From: Linnemannia elongata | Lineage: Eukaryota > Mortierellomycota > Mortierellomycetes > Mortierellales > Mortierellaceae | Assembly (NCBI GenBank): GCA_036320915.1 | Contig: JAXBDG010000015.1 | Span: forward strand, 248,001 to 312,000 | Direction of reading: 5' to 3' | Length of the DNA stretch: 64,000 bases | Shown here: positions 1 through 12,100 of the stretch, piece after piece | Layout of the letters: the number at the start of each line of letters is the position of its first letter | How positions within the stretch are numbered: the stretch's first letter is position 1 | Program-made: the position numbers and the translations under genes | Notes under the pieces: generated by a model | Databases searched by the model: none | The model's input: the letters and a program-made list of their open reading frames with translations, nothing else | What the model was told of the DNA's origin: nothing

Positions 1-1256
1 CGGAGGAGTACCGGAGGAATGGACAGGAACAGCCGCTGTCCTGGGAGACGAGTGAAGACAACGATGATGATGATGATGATGGCGATGATGGTGGTGGTGA
101 CAAGAAAAAGGACGAACTGCTGGTACCTTGGCTACGGCAGGATCCGATGGCACATCTGACAAGTCTACAACTTTGGTGTCTGAAAGAGCAAGATCTGTCA
201 GAGGCCGAATTTCGGTCGGTGCTGGCGCATTGCCCGAACTTGACCACCATTCTCGTCCCTCCTGTCCATTCGATCCAACACCCTCAACAACTCGCACAAG
301 AAGTCGCCCAGCAGCTCTGCCCAAAGTTGACAAACATTGAAAAGGCGTCGTTTTGTGACGCCAACAGTGCGAGCTGTGAACTGGTATTCAGGATCTTCGA
401 AGCACTGCCGGAGCATCAAGTGCAGAGATTCCATTGCAAGGAACAGTCGTTTCTGGTTCCTGTATTGACCAGCGATGATGCAGGATCGATGTTTCGGAGA
501 CAGTCGGCCACCTTGCGCGAGATTGTACTGGCAGGCTGTCGGAACTTTGACAGCAAGGCGATCCAGACGATTCTAGTCGAGTGTTGGGCTCTAGAACGAT
601 TTGAAGTTCACTTTAGGCCCTTGGAAGACACCAACCATCAACAACAACAACCGAGACTATGTATCAACCTGGATGACGCGATCGAATCCCCCTGGGGCTG
701 CACGAGAATCCAGTATCTGAACTTGACGATTGCAATTCCGGACGAGCCTCTTCACCGCTCCAAAGAAATGGGCCTTATACCCTACTACAACCGCCCGCCA
801 CCAACGACCCTCTCACCAGCCGAGACTGCACAGTTTCAATCACTAGAAGCCCTTTACCGACAGTTAGGTGCACTCACAGAATTGCAGCGCTTGGAGCTGA
901 AGGCCATTTTCTACGATCCAGCAGGCACCCGCTCAGTGTCCACCAAGTTAAGATTGAACTCGTTTCCGGGAATGCTGAACCTCAAGAACGAAGAGACGGG
1001 ACGACCAGGGTACCTGCATCTACTAAGAGGACTGAAAAAGTTGAAGGGGCTGTTTGGATCTGTCTCAGCGACGACTGAAGAGACAAAGGCGACGATTGGG
1101 ATGGAGGAGGTGAAGTGGATGGATAAACACTGGCCCACGCTGGTGAAGGTGCAATTCTTTATGAACAGGGACGAGATTTTATCGAAACCTTTTCTATGGT
1201 TCCTGGAGCAGCGACACAGTAGTAAGAAGATCCTGCAGTTTGTAACGATGGTTTGA
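1..1256 (+). CDS. F-box/LRR-like family protein, 3' part (5' end outside window)
   Basis: This is the C-terminal part of a member of the same paralogous family that forms the tandem array at 55.6-64.0 kb, here on the opposite strand. The open frame already runs from base 3: codons before the first ATG (147) encode EEYRRNG, QPLSWE and an Asp-rich stretch that match the middle of the complete paralogues, so the gene starts upstream of the window. Shared blocks include HLTSLQL, LSEAEFRS, HCPNLTTILVPPVHSIQHPQ, NSFPGMLNLKNEETGRPGYL and the ending SKPFLWF. It is visibly more diverged than the array copies. Its tail after SKPF resembles the 55.6-kb copy rather than the 58-63 kb copies. An AATAAA at 1259-1264 directly follows the TGA and may be a polyadenylation signal. 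The function is unknown; F-box proteins usually select substrates for SCF ubiquitin ligases, but the F-box end of this copy is not in the window. Confidence 0.85.
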   Translation, partial: EEYRRNGQEQPLSWETSEDNDDDDDDGDDGGGDKKKDELLVPWLRQDPMAHLTSLQLWCLKEQDLSEAEFRSVLAHCPNLTTILVPPVHSIQHPQQLAQEVAQQLCPKLTNIEKASFCDANSASCELVFRIFEALPEHQVQRFHCKEQSFLVPVLTSDDAGSMFRRQSATLREIVLAGCRNFDSKAIQTILVECWALERFEVHFRPLEDTNHQQQQPRLCINLDDAIESPWGCTRIQYLNLTIAIPDEPLHRSKEMGLIPYYNRPPPTTLSPAETAQFQSLEALYRQLGALTELQRLELKAIFYDPAGTRSVSTKLRLNSFPGMLNLKNEETGRPGYLHLLRGLKKLKGLFGSVSATTEETKATIGMEEVKWMDKHWPTLVKVQFFMNRDEILSKPFLWFLEQRHSSKKILQFVTMV

Positions 1257-1893
1257 GCAATAAAAGGTGTAGTTCGGTTCCCTTGCAAGCTGTGCCTCGT
1301 AGTCAATAAGAGTTTCTTTTACTCCGCTTTGTGATAGTGCATGGTCACTGATTATCGTTGTATGTTGGGCCCCAGTCATGGTATCTGATCCCTCGTGGGT
1401 GACCCAACACCCCTTAACCCTCTTTTTGAGAAATGACTTGGATCAAGGTTGGACACTTGATAATCTTTTTTCAGATGGGATCAGTATCCGATTTTTGAGT
1501 TTGAGTTTCGTTGGTTCTGTTGTCCCTTCGAAAGAAGAGAGAAAAAAAAAAAAAAAAAAAAAAAACTGCCGCCTGGCCGTCCTTCCTTGTTGTTTGTCTG
1601 CCCTTTTTCGTTTTCTTTCTTCTTTATCATTTCCTTTTCTTTTTACTCTTTTTACTTTTTCTTTTTCTCTTTTTCTTCAACCAACTCGATCGACCAACCC
1701 TCCTTGCCCTTCTCCTTCCCTCAACCCACAGACAATATACCTCGACAAGGAGCAAAAAAATAACAACAACAAAACCCACCAAAAAAAATATTTTTCAAGT
1801 CTGCAGCTCTCCCACAGGCGCATTGACCAACCACCACATCTCCACTTACACGCACTCAGAGCCCCTCTAGCAAAAAAAAAAAATCAAAAAAAA
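1257..1893 (+). promoter_or_regulatory. Intergenic region and pyrimidine-rich leader of the PQ-loop gene
   Basis: This 637-bp stretch separates the F-box-like stop from the PQ-loop ATG. It contains an A run of about 20 near 1545-1564, then a strongly CT-rich block (about 1600-1690) followed by A-rich sequence up to the ATG. Such CT-rich blocks are common just upstream of fungal genes and probably mark the transcription start and 5' UTR. No clear TATA box was seen. The open frames crossing it are low-complexity and not convincing as coding sequence. Confidence 0.5.
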
Positions 1894-4661
1894 ATGGCTC
1901 TGCATACCCTCTTCCTCTGGCTCGCAAGACAACAGCAGGACACAAACTCGTCATACGGAGCAGGACTCATGAGCCACCATAATCACACCAATGGAGTCGA
2001 TGCAGTAGGAGGATCACCGACAGAGATGCCGACGAATGTGATGCTGTCGAACATTGCTGGATCCCTCTCCATCCTCTGCTGGTTTATTGTCTTCACTCCG
2101 TAAGTCAGCCTTGTGCTCTTCGTTTTTTTATGTGTATGCGCGGGAAGGGGTGTGTGGTTGTTTGTTGTGCTTGTTTGCAACTGGTATTTGTTGTCACACG
2201 ACATACAGGCGACTAATTGAGCAGACGTCTCGTCATTGAAGTGTGGGAGAGTTACCTGCAACCACAATGACAACAAATATGCCCACCTGTTCGCCCCAAC
2301 ACAAAACAACAACAAATAACAAGTTGTTCAACCTATCCAGGACCAACAAAAAAAAACAATAACAACAACAACGCACCCCTGCAGCGAAGACAGGACAACA
2401 AAGGAGAAACAAAAGTTTTTTTTTCTTTATTATTGGTTCCACTTGTTTACCTTCTAATCCCTCCCTTCTAATATCTCGCTAGACAAATCTGGATGAATTA
2501 CAAGCGCAAGTCCGGCGAGTCCCTCTCATTACCATTCCTCTACATTTGGCTGGCCGGAGACTTTCTCAACGTTGCCGGCGCTACCATGGATAACCTCCTC
2601 CTCACCATGGTAACTTACCCGCTTTGTTTTTTGTTTTTTTGATGGCGGATGACTTCCCCCAAAGTTTTGGGCGCAAACCTCCCTACGTCGTTCATTTGCC
2701 GTGAAACCCCTTTCGCCCACCTCCCCAACCAATTTTTACGAGTGAGATTGCGAGGTCTGACGAATGTTGCCGCCTAATTGAAGGAACAGCAAAAATAGGG
2801 GAAGAAGAAACACAAGGGAGGGAAGAACAATGAAAGGGGGAGAATAAAAGAAGATAAGGGTTGTTTATGAAGTACTAACATATCGAACCTCGGTACTCCT
2901 TTCTTTTTTTCCTTTCTGTATTTGTAGAGGATTCTCGCCTGGTATTATACTATCGCAGATGTAAGGATCAAAGACAGACAATTATTGCATGCATGAACCC
3001 TTACAGAACCCCACTTACCCTTACCCCTATAGCCTTTCCTTGCCACTCTCCCTTCATGCTGTTTGTGTGTTGAAGTGGGTTTCTCAGTTAAGAACTTGAG
3101 ACACACACCTTGACCTCCTCCTAACCAACCATGGTCCTTCCTAATTATTTTTTTTTCCTAATAGATCCTCTTGATCGCACAAGTGTATTACTATCGGAGG
3201 ACATCAGTCAGGTCCAGCTTCGAGTCTGTCATCGCCGCAAATTCCCACCCTGAACACCATCAAGGACCTGCATCCATCAAATCTTCTTCTTCCTCGTCTT
3301 CATCAGTGTCCTCTGAGGATGATGATAATGAACACAAATCGTTGCTGGGCGCTTCTTCGAATACGATTGGCAACAACTATATGACCGTCTCTGCCCCTGT
3401 ACCAGTATCATCAGCAACAGCGGCAATTGGATCATTCGCTTCCTCATCAGCCTCGACATCTTCTTTCTCATCTTCCCCCTCAGGAGGTGGTATCTCGTTC
3501 TGTCGGGAGCAGGATCAGAATTTGAGGCATCAGCTGTCTCAGGACCGGATCCGGTACCAGGCTGCCCAAGCTGCCAACGCGATCGCTGCATCAAGTACCT
3601 CACACAAGACCTACCAGGACCAGGAAACTGAAGACTCTTCATTACCAACCACATCGCATAACCGTCACCGTCGCGCTTCAGAGGCATGCTCAACCCGCAC
3701 CACCGCCTCAGAGAGATTCAGGTTTTTGCAGAAGCGTCGATCCGTCCGGCAATGGATCTTGATCATCTTACCCATCCTCGCAACCGCGTTCTTTGTTTGG
3801 TCCTATATCGAGTGGCGCAACTGTGTCCTTGGCGAGATTGGCGATGGAACTCCTGGACCTGATAACGGGAATGCGGATGAGTGGTGGGGTTGGACAGAGT
3901 GTGGACGTGGTCATGGACGTGGCAAGTTGCCTCCTTCTCCCAGCACTCCCTCAGTAACACCCGGTGCCGACCTGTTGTCGTGGGAGAAGACCAGTCCCCA
4001 GACCATCGTCCACCTCACCGAGGCTCCAATTCCACCCACCCACCGCCGCCGCCACCGCCACCGCAACTCCAACAAGGACTCCTCCGACCAAGCCTCCAAC
4101 GCCTCGGACGACAGCGGCTGGTTAGCCCTCTTCTTTGGCTGGGGCAGTGCAGCCCTCTACCTCGGTTCCCGCATCCCACAACTCTACAAGAACTGGCGCC
4201 TCAAGTCCTGTGAAGGTCTCTCGATCATGATGTTCCTGTTCTCGGTATTCGGAAACGCACTCTTTGTGGCTAGTATCTTTTTGAACTCGACTGAGCGGGG
4301 GTATTTGATCAGAAATATGCCCTGGTGGTTGGGTTCTACTGGTACTCTTGTCTTTGACTTCTCTGTATGTATACTTTGTCCCTTTGATATTGTTGTTGTT
4401 ATTGTTGCTAATGATGTGCTGTAAGAGTGAATGAAAAAACTGAGCTGTATCCAACACGTTTTTTTTTTGTCTGTTTGTTTGCTGTTATAGATCTTTGCAC
4501 AGTTCTACTTGTACAAGAATAATAGCCCGATGGAAGACGCACTGCAGAAGGCCGTTGCCACAGGCGAATTGGACTCTGAGGCTACAGAAGCCCTCTTGGA
4601 CTCCTCTACGGAGGACGACGTAGTCAGAGATCACAACCAGAAGGTCTCCTCCGCCGTATGA
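1894..4661 (+). CDS. PQ-loop repeat vacuolar/lysosomal amino-acid transporter (Ypq/PQLC2-like)
   Basis: My model has five exons: 1894-2099, 2483-2609, 2928-2960, 3165-4364 and 4491-4661. All introns are GT-AG, and the spliced frame gives 578 residues. The family exports cationic amino acids across vacuolar or lysosomal membranes. Two PQ-loop motifs are visible: TPQIWMNYKRKSGESLS (Pro-Gln at about 69-70), split across intron 1, and SRIPQLYKNWRLKSCEGLS (about 457-475). Hydrophobic helices surround both, and the gene ends with a helix leading into FAQFYLYKN. Exon 3 is only 33 nt (RILAWYYTIAD). The protein is much longer than yeast Ypq1 (about 300 residues). The extra length is a Ser-rich loop at about 135-313 and a second hydrophilic loop at about 337-440 with a His/Arg cluster. 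The start ATG is preceded by an A-rich leader. A probable AATAAA signal lies at 4746-4751. Family assignment is firm; the transported substrate is inferred from homologues. Confidence 0.88.
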
Positions 4662-5167
4662 AAACTGTGCCACTAGTAGTACTCTTGACGTTCCCCCTCC
4701 TTTTTTCTCTCTCTCCTCTCCCCTCATTTTGTACATTAGCCGTGTAATAAACAAACGCATAGACCGATATATATCATTTTCAAAATCAAAGTCGTTTTTT
4801 TTATTTGAAAGGAGAAATGGGAGGCATATCAAGAAGAACAATTTCATCGAGAAGGTATTTTTTGAAGGATATTTGTTTGTTTTTGAAGGAAAGGGGGGGG
4901 AAGACAAACTGGGATATAAAAACTGACAGAAAAGCAAGCTGAAATAAAAGGATAACAAAGGACTACATGCAAAATCAGAAAAAAAGGGAAGAAGGGACAA
5001 AAGAGGATCAAGCGACATGTACAAAAATGATAAAAAAAAAAGAAAGTGCTGAAAGGGGGAAACAAAAAAAAAGGTGAGGGAACCGACTGTCATATTAAGT
5101 GTTGGGTTCGACAAGGAAAAGACCCCCTCCTCCTCTTCTTCCTCTCTACACCAGAACACCGTCGCGT
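4662..5167. other. Convergent intergenic region (two 3' UTRs)
   Basis: The PQ-loop gene (+) and the unknown coiled-coil gene (-) converge here. The region holds AATAAA at 4746-4751 on the plus strand and then A/G-rich sequence that reads as T/C-rich 3' flank on the minus strand. Frames on either strand here are low-complexity. I see no gene. Confidence 0.6.
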
Positions 5168-8100
5168 CTAAGCCTGGACGGTGGCGGTGGAAGAGGCAGG
5201 GGCGGGCTCCTGACGCTTCTCGAGGCTAGCAACGCGCTCCTGCAGCTTCTTGACCGAAGACCTGTACTCGGACGAGGAGCCAGCCTGGTCCTGCTGTTGA
5301 GGTGGAGGGGTGGTCGAAGTAGTGGCCGACTCGGACGATGGTGGCGCAGTGGGCAGTTCCTCATCATCCTCAACCTCCATGGCAGAATCCTGGGTCTTGT
5401 TCAGAGGTGGTGTAGGGAGCATACCATCCTTCATTGAAGATCCCGATCCGTCATGGTGGTTGTGCAAGGGTGATGATGACATTGGGGAGGTCGATCCAGC
5501 CTTGGGGGACGATGAAGAAGACGACAAGGTCGAAGTAGAGTTGGAGGTCGAGACAACACCGGTCATAGCGTTCTGAGAGCTGACAGTGACAGTAGCAGCG
5601 GCTGCGGTGGGGGGAGAAATGCGAGCCTTCTTAGGAGGGGGGGTCAAGCCTTGGTGTTCCTCCAATTGACGGACACGAGCCGAAAGATGATCAAGCTCGC
5701 TCTCAAACTTTTCAAGAACACCCTTCTCCAGCTCCTTAAACTGGCCGCGAACAAGGCTCTCGATCATGGTCCCGCTCGACTGCAGGGTCTGAAGGAGCTG
5801 CGCAGATTTGCGAATCTGCTCCTCGAGGGTGTGTTTTAACGACCGGCTCGAGTCGACAGAATCAAACAGGTTCGAGACAGTCTCCATGAAGTGGTGTTTT
5901 GACATTGTGCCTGCAGCAGCAGCATTGGTCGAAGCAGCAGCGGCGGCGGCGGCGGCGAGGCTAGCGTGGCTGCTGGGGTGGAAGGGAGTGTTGGGGTGTG
6001 GGTACATGGGCGAGGGGAGTGGTCCAGTGTGGGATGACAAGATCGGTGCGGGCAATGTTCCAGAGCTATTAGTTTGATTTTTTTTTAGATAGATTACATA
6101 AAAGGCGGGATGATGATGTGTTAGCAACAGAGACACCAATTTAAATTAATTTAGGAGGGACAAAGGAAGAACAGACAGAAGGCAAGAGGGAAAGGAGCAA
6201 CAACTTCGTGCATCGATGCTTTGTCGGTGGGTGATCATGCAATTGCAAAGGCGCTCGATCCTCCCTCTTTCCTTTCCTTCTTTCCTTCCATCTTGGCTTC
6301 AATGCATTTAGAACAACTGTGCATGTGTTCAGTTAGAACCGTGCGTCCAAGTCATAATCATTGTCAATTTACCTGCTGTCAAGTCCGGCAGTGTGAGGGC
6401 CGGCACGAAGGGTGGCCCGGGATGATTTGCGAACATGTCCTGCAGTCTTGGGCGATCGAAGAGGTTGAGGGATCGATCCATGTGTTGACTGCGTCGGAGT
6501 TGCCTGATGTTGGTGCTGTGAAAAAGGATGGGGCTGGTGGTGGTGAGGCGTCTGGTGACGGAGGGGCTGAGACGTCCGGGGGTTCATGCTCATGATATTG
6601 TGTCCGTGCGAGGGTTGAAGGGGTGCCGACCGGATCGAGAGAGACGACTCGGAATAGGAAGGTGCAAAGATAGTCAACGACTTTGCGTTTTTGGGGTTCT
6701 TAGGCGAGGTCAATGGGCGGCGGTTCAACGCAGCAAAGGAAGCGCTTCCATGAAAGACCGAGATACCGCTGGGGTTCTTTTCCGTGACAGGTTGGTTGGT
6801 GGTCCCTTCCTTGGGTTTGCTGCTGCTGCTGTTTCCATTGCTGGGAGGGGAAGAGGCAGTTGTTGGTGTAGACGCCGAGAGGGGGTGTACGCCGCCGCCT
6901 CCTTGCCTTGCCTCGATGATTGCCTTTTGTTGCTGTTTCAGCTTGAGGGTGTTACGGACTTGGTCCATGACCTCTGCCTGTGGACCTGCTCCTCCTGTTG
7001 ATGATTGTCCTGGTACGGTGGTGAGCCCACCTCCGTTAGGGGAAGAGGAAGAGGGCGAGGTCTTGTGGTGGTTGTGAGGGTGAGGGTGGCTGTTGCTGTT
7101 GGAGTGGTGGTTGCTCTGTTGATGATGATGGCTATTGGAGGAGGTGAGCATGCGACGTTTCTTGTAGTTTCTGATGTCGCTGTCTTCGTCATCGTCTGAG
7201 TTTGAGGCGGGCATGGGAGATTCTTGACGGAAGCGGGGCGAGTTGGGCTGGTGGGAAGACGAGGAAGAAGGAGCAAAGTGAGCGTGGTGCGGGTGGTGAG
7301 GGGGATGGGAGTGGTTTGAGTCTGATGGGTGTCCGTAGGCTCGTGAGGATGAAACGCGGGAGTTGAGGCTATATTGTTATTGTTATTGAGATGTAATTGA
7401 TGAATGTTAATGTGTGTCAAGGGGTATCGTATGAATAAAAGTATGTATGTTGTACGATAGATGGGGATGTCAACAAGACAAGCAAGCAAGGCAAAGAAAT
7501 CAAATAAGTGTCAAAGGTAAAGTAAATCAATTAAAATAAAATAATTCAATAATAATAATATATTTGAACGCCAATTTCATTTCCCCCATCGATCCAATCA
7601 CATCAGAGCATGACATGAGATGAGGGGAGGGTAAAAAAAAAAGGTGGAAGAGGGCAAGGGCAAGGAGAGAGCGACATACACAACGATATACACACATTAC
7701 ACACAATAAAAAATTAGTTTGACACTCCCTGGCATGCCCCTTTGCCATCCCCCGTCCCTGTTCCTGTCCCCTCTTTTGTTGTAAACACACACACGAACAC
7801 GCAAGTACACACTGCAGAACAATAATAAAGGAAAGCAATAACAAAAGAGGTGCATACCGAGACGAAGACGCGGTAGGGGGGTCAGAGAAGGAACCCTCCT
7901 CGGGGGATCCCTTGCGCTTGAACGAGGGCGAGTTTTGGCCGTCAAGGACCTCGTGGATCGCCATCCGATTGAACTTGCGTGTCGTAGTAGGGGTAATGGG
8001 CGATCGGCTCCAGCCACTAGCGCCAGACTCGGCTTCGAGCTGCTGCTGGATCATATGTGGGCGACTCTGACTGTGGCTGTGGCTGCTGCTATGACTGTGA

Positions 8101-8333
8101 CTCTTGGTCTGGCTCTGGCTGCCGGTGCGATTATGTTTTGAAGACTCGTCATGTTGTTGTGAGTGAGGGTGGTGAGTGTATTGTTGACCAGAGCGGGAAG
8201 AGGACGACGTTGACGAAGAGGTGGAAGAAGAGGATGAGGCGGGGGGGTGGACGTTTGCATGAGTAGGAGAGGTAGCGAGTTCGGCGAGATGATCAAGGCG
8301 CGAGGTAGGAGCGGGGGCTTCGTCGAGTTCCAT
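5168..8333 (-). CDS. Unrecognised low-complexity protein with conserved-looking coiled-coil segments
   Basis: My model has three exons, read on the minus strand: 8333-7858, 7368-6373 and 6065-5168, with GT-AG introns of 489 and 307 bp. The spliced frame gives 789 residues starting MELDEAPAP. The ATG at 8333 sits in a good context (ACAACAATGG); the open frame extends further upstream only with a non-ATG codon. I do not recognise the family. The N-terminal half is Ser/His/Gln/Pro-rich, with long His-containing runs. Islands that look structured are MDQVRNTLKLKQQQKAIIEA (about 293-312) and the segment containing KSLTIFAPSYSESSLSIRSA. A helical stretch at about 546-631, after a poly-Ala run, includes HFMETVSNLFDSVDSS and LEKFESELDHLSARVRQLEE. 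A short coiled coil (VKKLQERVASLEKRQ) lies near the end. A basic KKRRM-type patch and PPPKKARISPP look like nuclear localisation signals, so a nuclear regulatory role is plausible but only inferred. Confidence 0.7.
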
Positions 8334-9100
8334 TGTTGTAGAAAGGAGTGGTGGTGGGTATGGTTGGCAAGTAGGGTATGAGAGTTGAGGTAGCTGGTTG
8401 TTTGGCTGTTGGTGTGACAACGGCAGAGAGAATGGGCGTTAGGAGTGAAAAGGAGAGTAAAGGCGTTAGTTGGAAGAAGGAATGAGAGCTACAAGAAGAG
8501 AGGGATGAATGAGAGAAGGAGGAGTAGAAGGCAAGAGGAAAGGATAAGTGAGTGTGAAGAAGAGAAAGAAAAGAAGAGGAAGAGGAGGAAGAAGAGGAAA
8601 AGAGAAGAGAAGAGAAGAGAAGAGGAGGAAAAGAGAAGAGGATAAAAGAAAGACACGCAGTGACTGGACGAAACAGAAAGAGTCCCTGGTTGTGGGATGT
8701 GGACAAAGGAAACAGAGGCTAGAAAAGGGATAATAAGAACACCGCAACAAAAGGGTTGAGGTATCCATGCACCACATACTCACTCATTCATTCATCCTTC
8801 ATTCTATCATTCATTCATACATTCATACATACACCCATACACACAAAGACCACACTCTCTTCTTACTCCTCACTCCTACCTCCTTCTACTCTCATACTCG
8901 TACGCTTACTCCTACTCCTCCTCCTCCTCCTCCTCCCGACTTGCCTCTTTGTCCATCCACATTGTCCCAAATGCCCCTCACATACTAACGAACCCCTTTT
9001 TACCTCATTTTCATTCACTCTCTCTCTCACACACACACTCTCTCTCTCTCTTTCTCCCTTCAACGTTGCAAAAATGATTGCATGTGCATCCATCGAGAGG
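8334..9100 (-). promoter_or_regulatory. Promoter/leader of the unknown coiled-coil gene, with microsatellites
   Basis: Upstream of the 8333 start the plus strand is almost pure purine (about 8440-8660), so the transcribed strand is strongly CT-rich, as in the other gene leaders here. Beyond it lie a CATT/CATA-type microsatellite (about 8784-8840), a CTC trinucleotide run (about 8910-8936) and CA/CT runs (about 9015-9058). No coding potential is supported. Confidence 0.5.
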
Positions 9101-12100
9101 CGTCATCTTTTTTTTCTTTCTCTATTTTTCCAAGGAGTCGTGTCTCGTTTCACAAACAGGGGGGCACGATAACAAAAGGACATCAAGGAACAAGGAAGAA
9201 AAGAAAACAAGAGCAAGGGCGAGCAAAGGGGGTAGAGGGAGGCAAAGCTGTCTCTACGCCTGTTTGATGCTGGTGTTAATAAGCACACAACACCGTAAAC
9301 CCAGGGTAAAAATGATCATGGAGATAGCTAGGGGACAGAACAACGACTTCCTGGTGACATTGGTTAGTTGGCCACATGTTTTTCTGACTCCCCTCTCGCA
9401 ACTCCTTACTGCTGTTGCGCCCAAAACTCCATAAGGCTGTGGATACCACGACCCTTGTGCTTTTCTTAGTAATAATAACCAGTATCATCATCCTCATCAT
9501 CGTGGCTGTAGGTTTAAGTGTGCAATAGGCATAATAAGACCAATAATACCATTCCTATGGTACCCTGCAAGTCCCTGTTCTTCTTTTTCTTCTTCCCCAT
9601 TGTTCAATCCGCGACCATGCACTGCAGACAGACATATATCCCAATTCCATTTCGCCTCTCTTTCTCGTTTCGCTCTATTTTTGAACACCTTATGCTCGCC
9701 TCCTTGTCTTCCACTGGCTCCTGCTGAGCGGTGCTCAACAAAGGCAAATAATAAAAAAAATTGTCAGGGCATCCATGCAGGCGGCAGCAGTAACAAGCAA
9801 CGAGCAAAACTCCACTCGAGTCAGGCTCTTTTGTTTTAACATGAGCTATGAACATGGACAAAGACCAACAATCTCCAAATGGCGCCACCCCCTCCCCTCT
9901 TTGACGCACCCACTCAATCCTCTCCAAGTCGATGCTCAACACACCTCTGGCGTAGAAGTTGCCTTCTTCCCTCCTTTTACCCAATTATCCTATTAAAAAA
10001 CATGGCTGTGGAAAAAAAACGAAAGGCTCACTCGAAGTTTTTTATCGAAAAGAACCTTAATTTGTCAACAACAATAATCCTGGTTCCCTTTCCCCTCCTT
10101 CCCTCCTTCTCGGTTGCTTGGCCATTCAAGCCTAGTGACATACACTACGTCTCGTTAAGGCTATTAGCCTGCTTTCAAAGAAACAACGCCGTCTGTTTGA
10201 ACCCTTTTGACACCCCAACGGCAACTCCTTCCTTCCCTCCTTCGGTTCGTTTACCCGAACGAACAGCAGCGACTTATTGCCTTGTGCTCGCCTCAATCAA
10301 ACTATGATGGAACAAAAAAAAACGATCAAAGCACACACACACTCATCTCCCTTTTATTTTGGGCTCATTGACAACCTCAACCTCCTCCTCCTCCTCTTTC
10401 TCCTTTCTTTGCTTCACTACTGCTGCTCCAGCTGAACCATTCCACCTTTCTTCTCGCTCGCAATCTCGACTGTGCTTGCCCCTTTTCCTTGCTTTTTTAG
10501 CTAGAAAACGTTGTTGCTATGTCAAGTAGACATTCATTACGTCCCCTTCGCTCTTTGGCCACATGGTTTCATTAATGCCTTCACGCCATTGTGATCGAGA
10601 AGATCATTAAGGATGGATGAGAGAATGCAACGACAATTTTCCTATCGCGAAAAATAAAATCTCCAACAGCGTCCGCCATTATCTCTTAGCACCACTAATT
10701 TAGACAACCCTGCCCTCCTTAGTGCCGCCAATTATTCGGGGCTTTATACCCTACTACTAATAACGCACAACATGCAACAACAGTCGGTATCGTTACTTAC
10801 AGTACCTTCACTAACCCTGGCTCTCAAATTCCTGTCGGTTTGAAAGCAATAATTCTAATTCCATACCCTCGAACGAGCAGAAAACAAGTAGTCAGTCAAG
10901 GTATACAAATAACAACAAACGATGGTGGGTGGATTGCTTGTGTTCTTGTTTGGTGCTCAACAGATTGGACGACAGAAGCAATTAACCTAATTTCGAAAGT
11001 GCTCAGAAGAAAAAAAGGCGGCACGGGTTCAATTCTTACAACCTCTTGTGTTTTTCTTGTCTGCTGTTGAGGGCTGCTGTTGTTGTTGTTAAGCGTTTCT
11101 TGCTGTTGTTGCATTTTTTTTGGTTTGTGTTTGATACGCTTTTTTTTGTTCCTCAAGGGAAAATGTAATTAAGCCAAATAGCTTAGGCTTAGCGATCATC
11201 ATGGACTGAAGGAACAGCGAGAGAGCACTGATCCCACTTGGGGCTATTGATGAACCTGACGGCGTCCCTTGTTGTTCCTTCGCTCCCCCCGCCCTTCCTT
11301 CCTTCCTTCATTCCCTCTTTCCCCTGTCCCTCGTTCATTAATTGAACCAAACTATACGGCGTCATGAGTACACACCGTTTGGCTTGCCTTTGTTGTGATT
11401 GCTTTGTCCATCCTTTTGCCTCTTATTTTCAGGGGTACAATGACCTGATGAACTGATGGGCGTTTTTTTATTTTTATTTCTGATCGTTTCACTTTCGCTT
11501 CCATCATCAGTGATTAAATTCCACGTGATGGGTATGCAGATCGATCGTAAACCTTTCAGCAGACGATCAACCCGCTATGATTTTTATTTCTTGGAGCGAG
11601 CTTCAACTTGCCCCCTCCCTTTTCTAACCACGAAAGTATGCGATCCTTTGCAAATGCACAGTGTTGTATCTGGATGGTAAATTAGCCACGCTCACTCATA
11701 TTCAACAATAAAAACCTGTATTTCCTGTTCCCCGCCTTGCCACGATCCTGCACAGCGTTTAGAGATGTAAAAACAGTAGAGAGATCATCGCTCATATTTG
11801 AGCTAATCGCTAATCGTTTTTTTTTTTATTATTATTTGAAATGCTCGTTTACTTGCCAATCCTTGTACGTACATTACGCACTCGATCACCCCCCTCCCTC
11901 ACCATCCCCCTGTTGTGGATAAAAAAGATACATTGTGATAAAGGGAGCATCAGGATTGAATATCAAAAGTATCATGATCGTCGATCAGGAGTAGAAAATG
12001 AAGGTGAAAGGGAAATGTGAGAGAAAAAAAAAATTGATTGCATTCTGACAAGCATAATTTGCTCACATTTTGTAGAGGTGGTGTATATTTTTTTGTTGTT

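Noticed and set aside
8334..8420. Longer N-terminus for the unknown coiled-coil protein
   Set aside because: The extension would start at a TTG, whereas the ATG at 8333 has a good initiation context.
10896..11070. Possible tRNA suggested by GTGCTCAACAGATTGG and GGGTTCAATTC
   Set aside because: The supposed T-arm stem does not pair and no acceptor or anticodon stem can be drawn at the right spacing.
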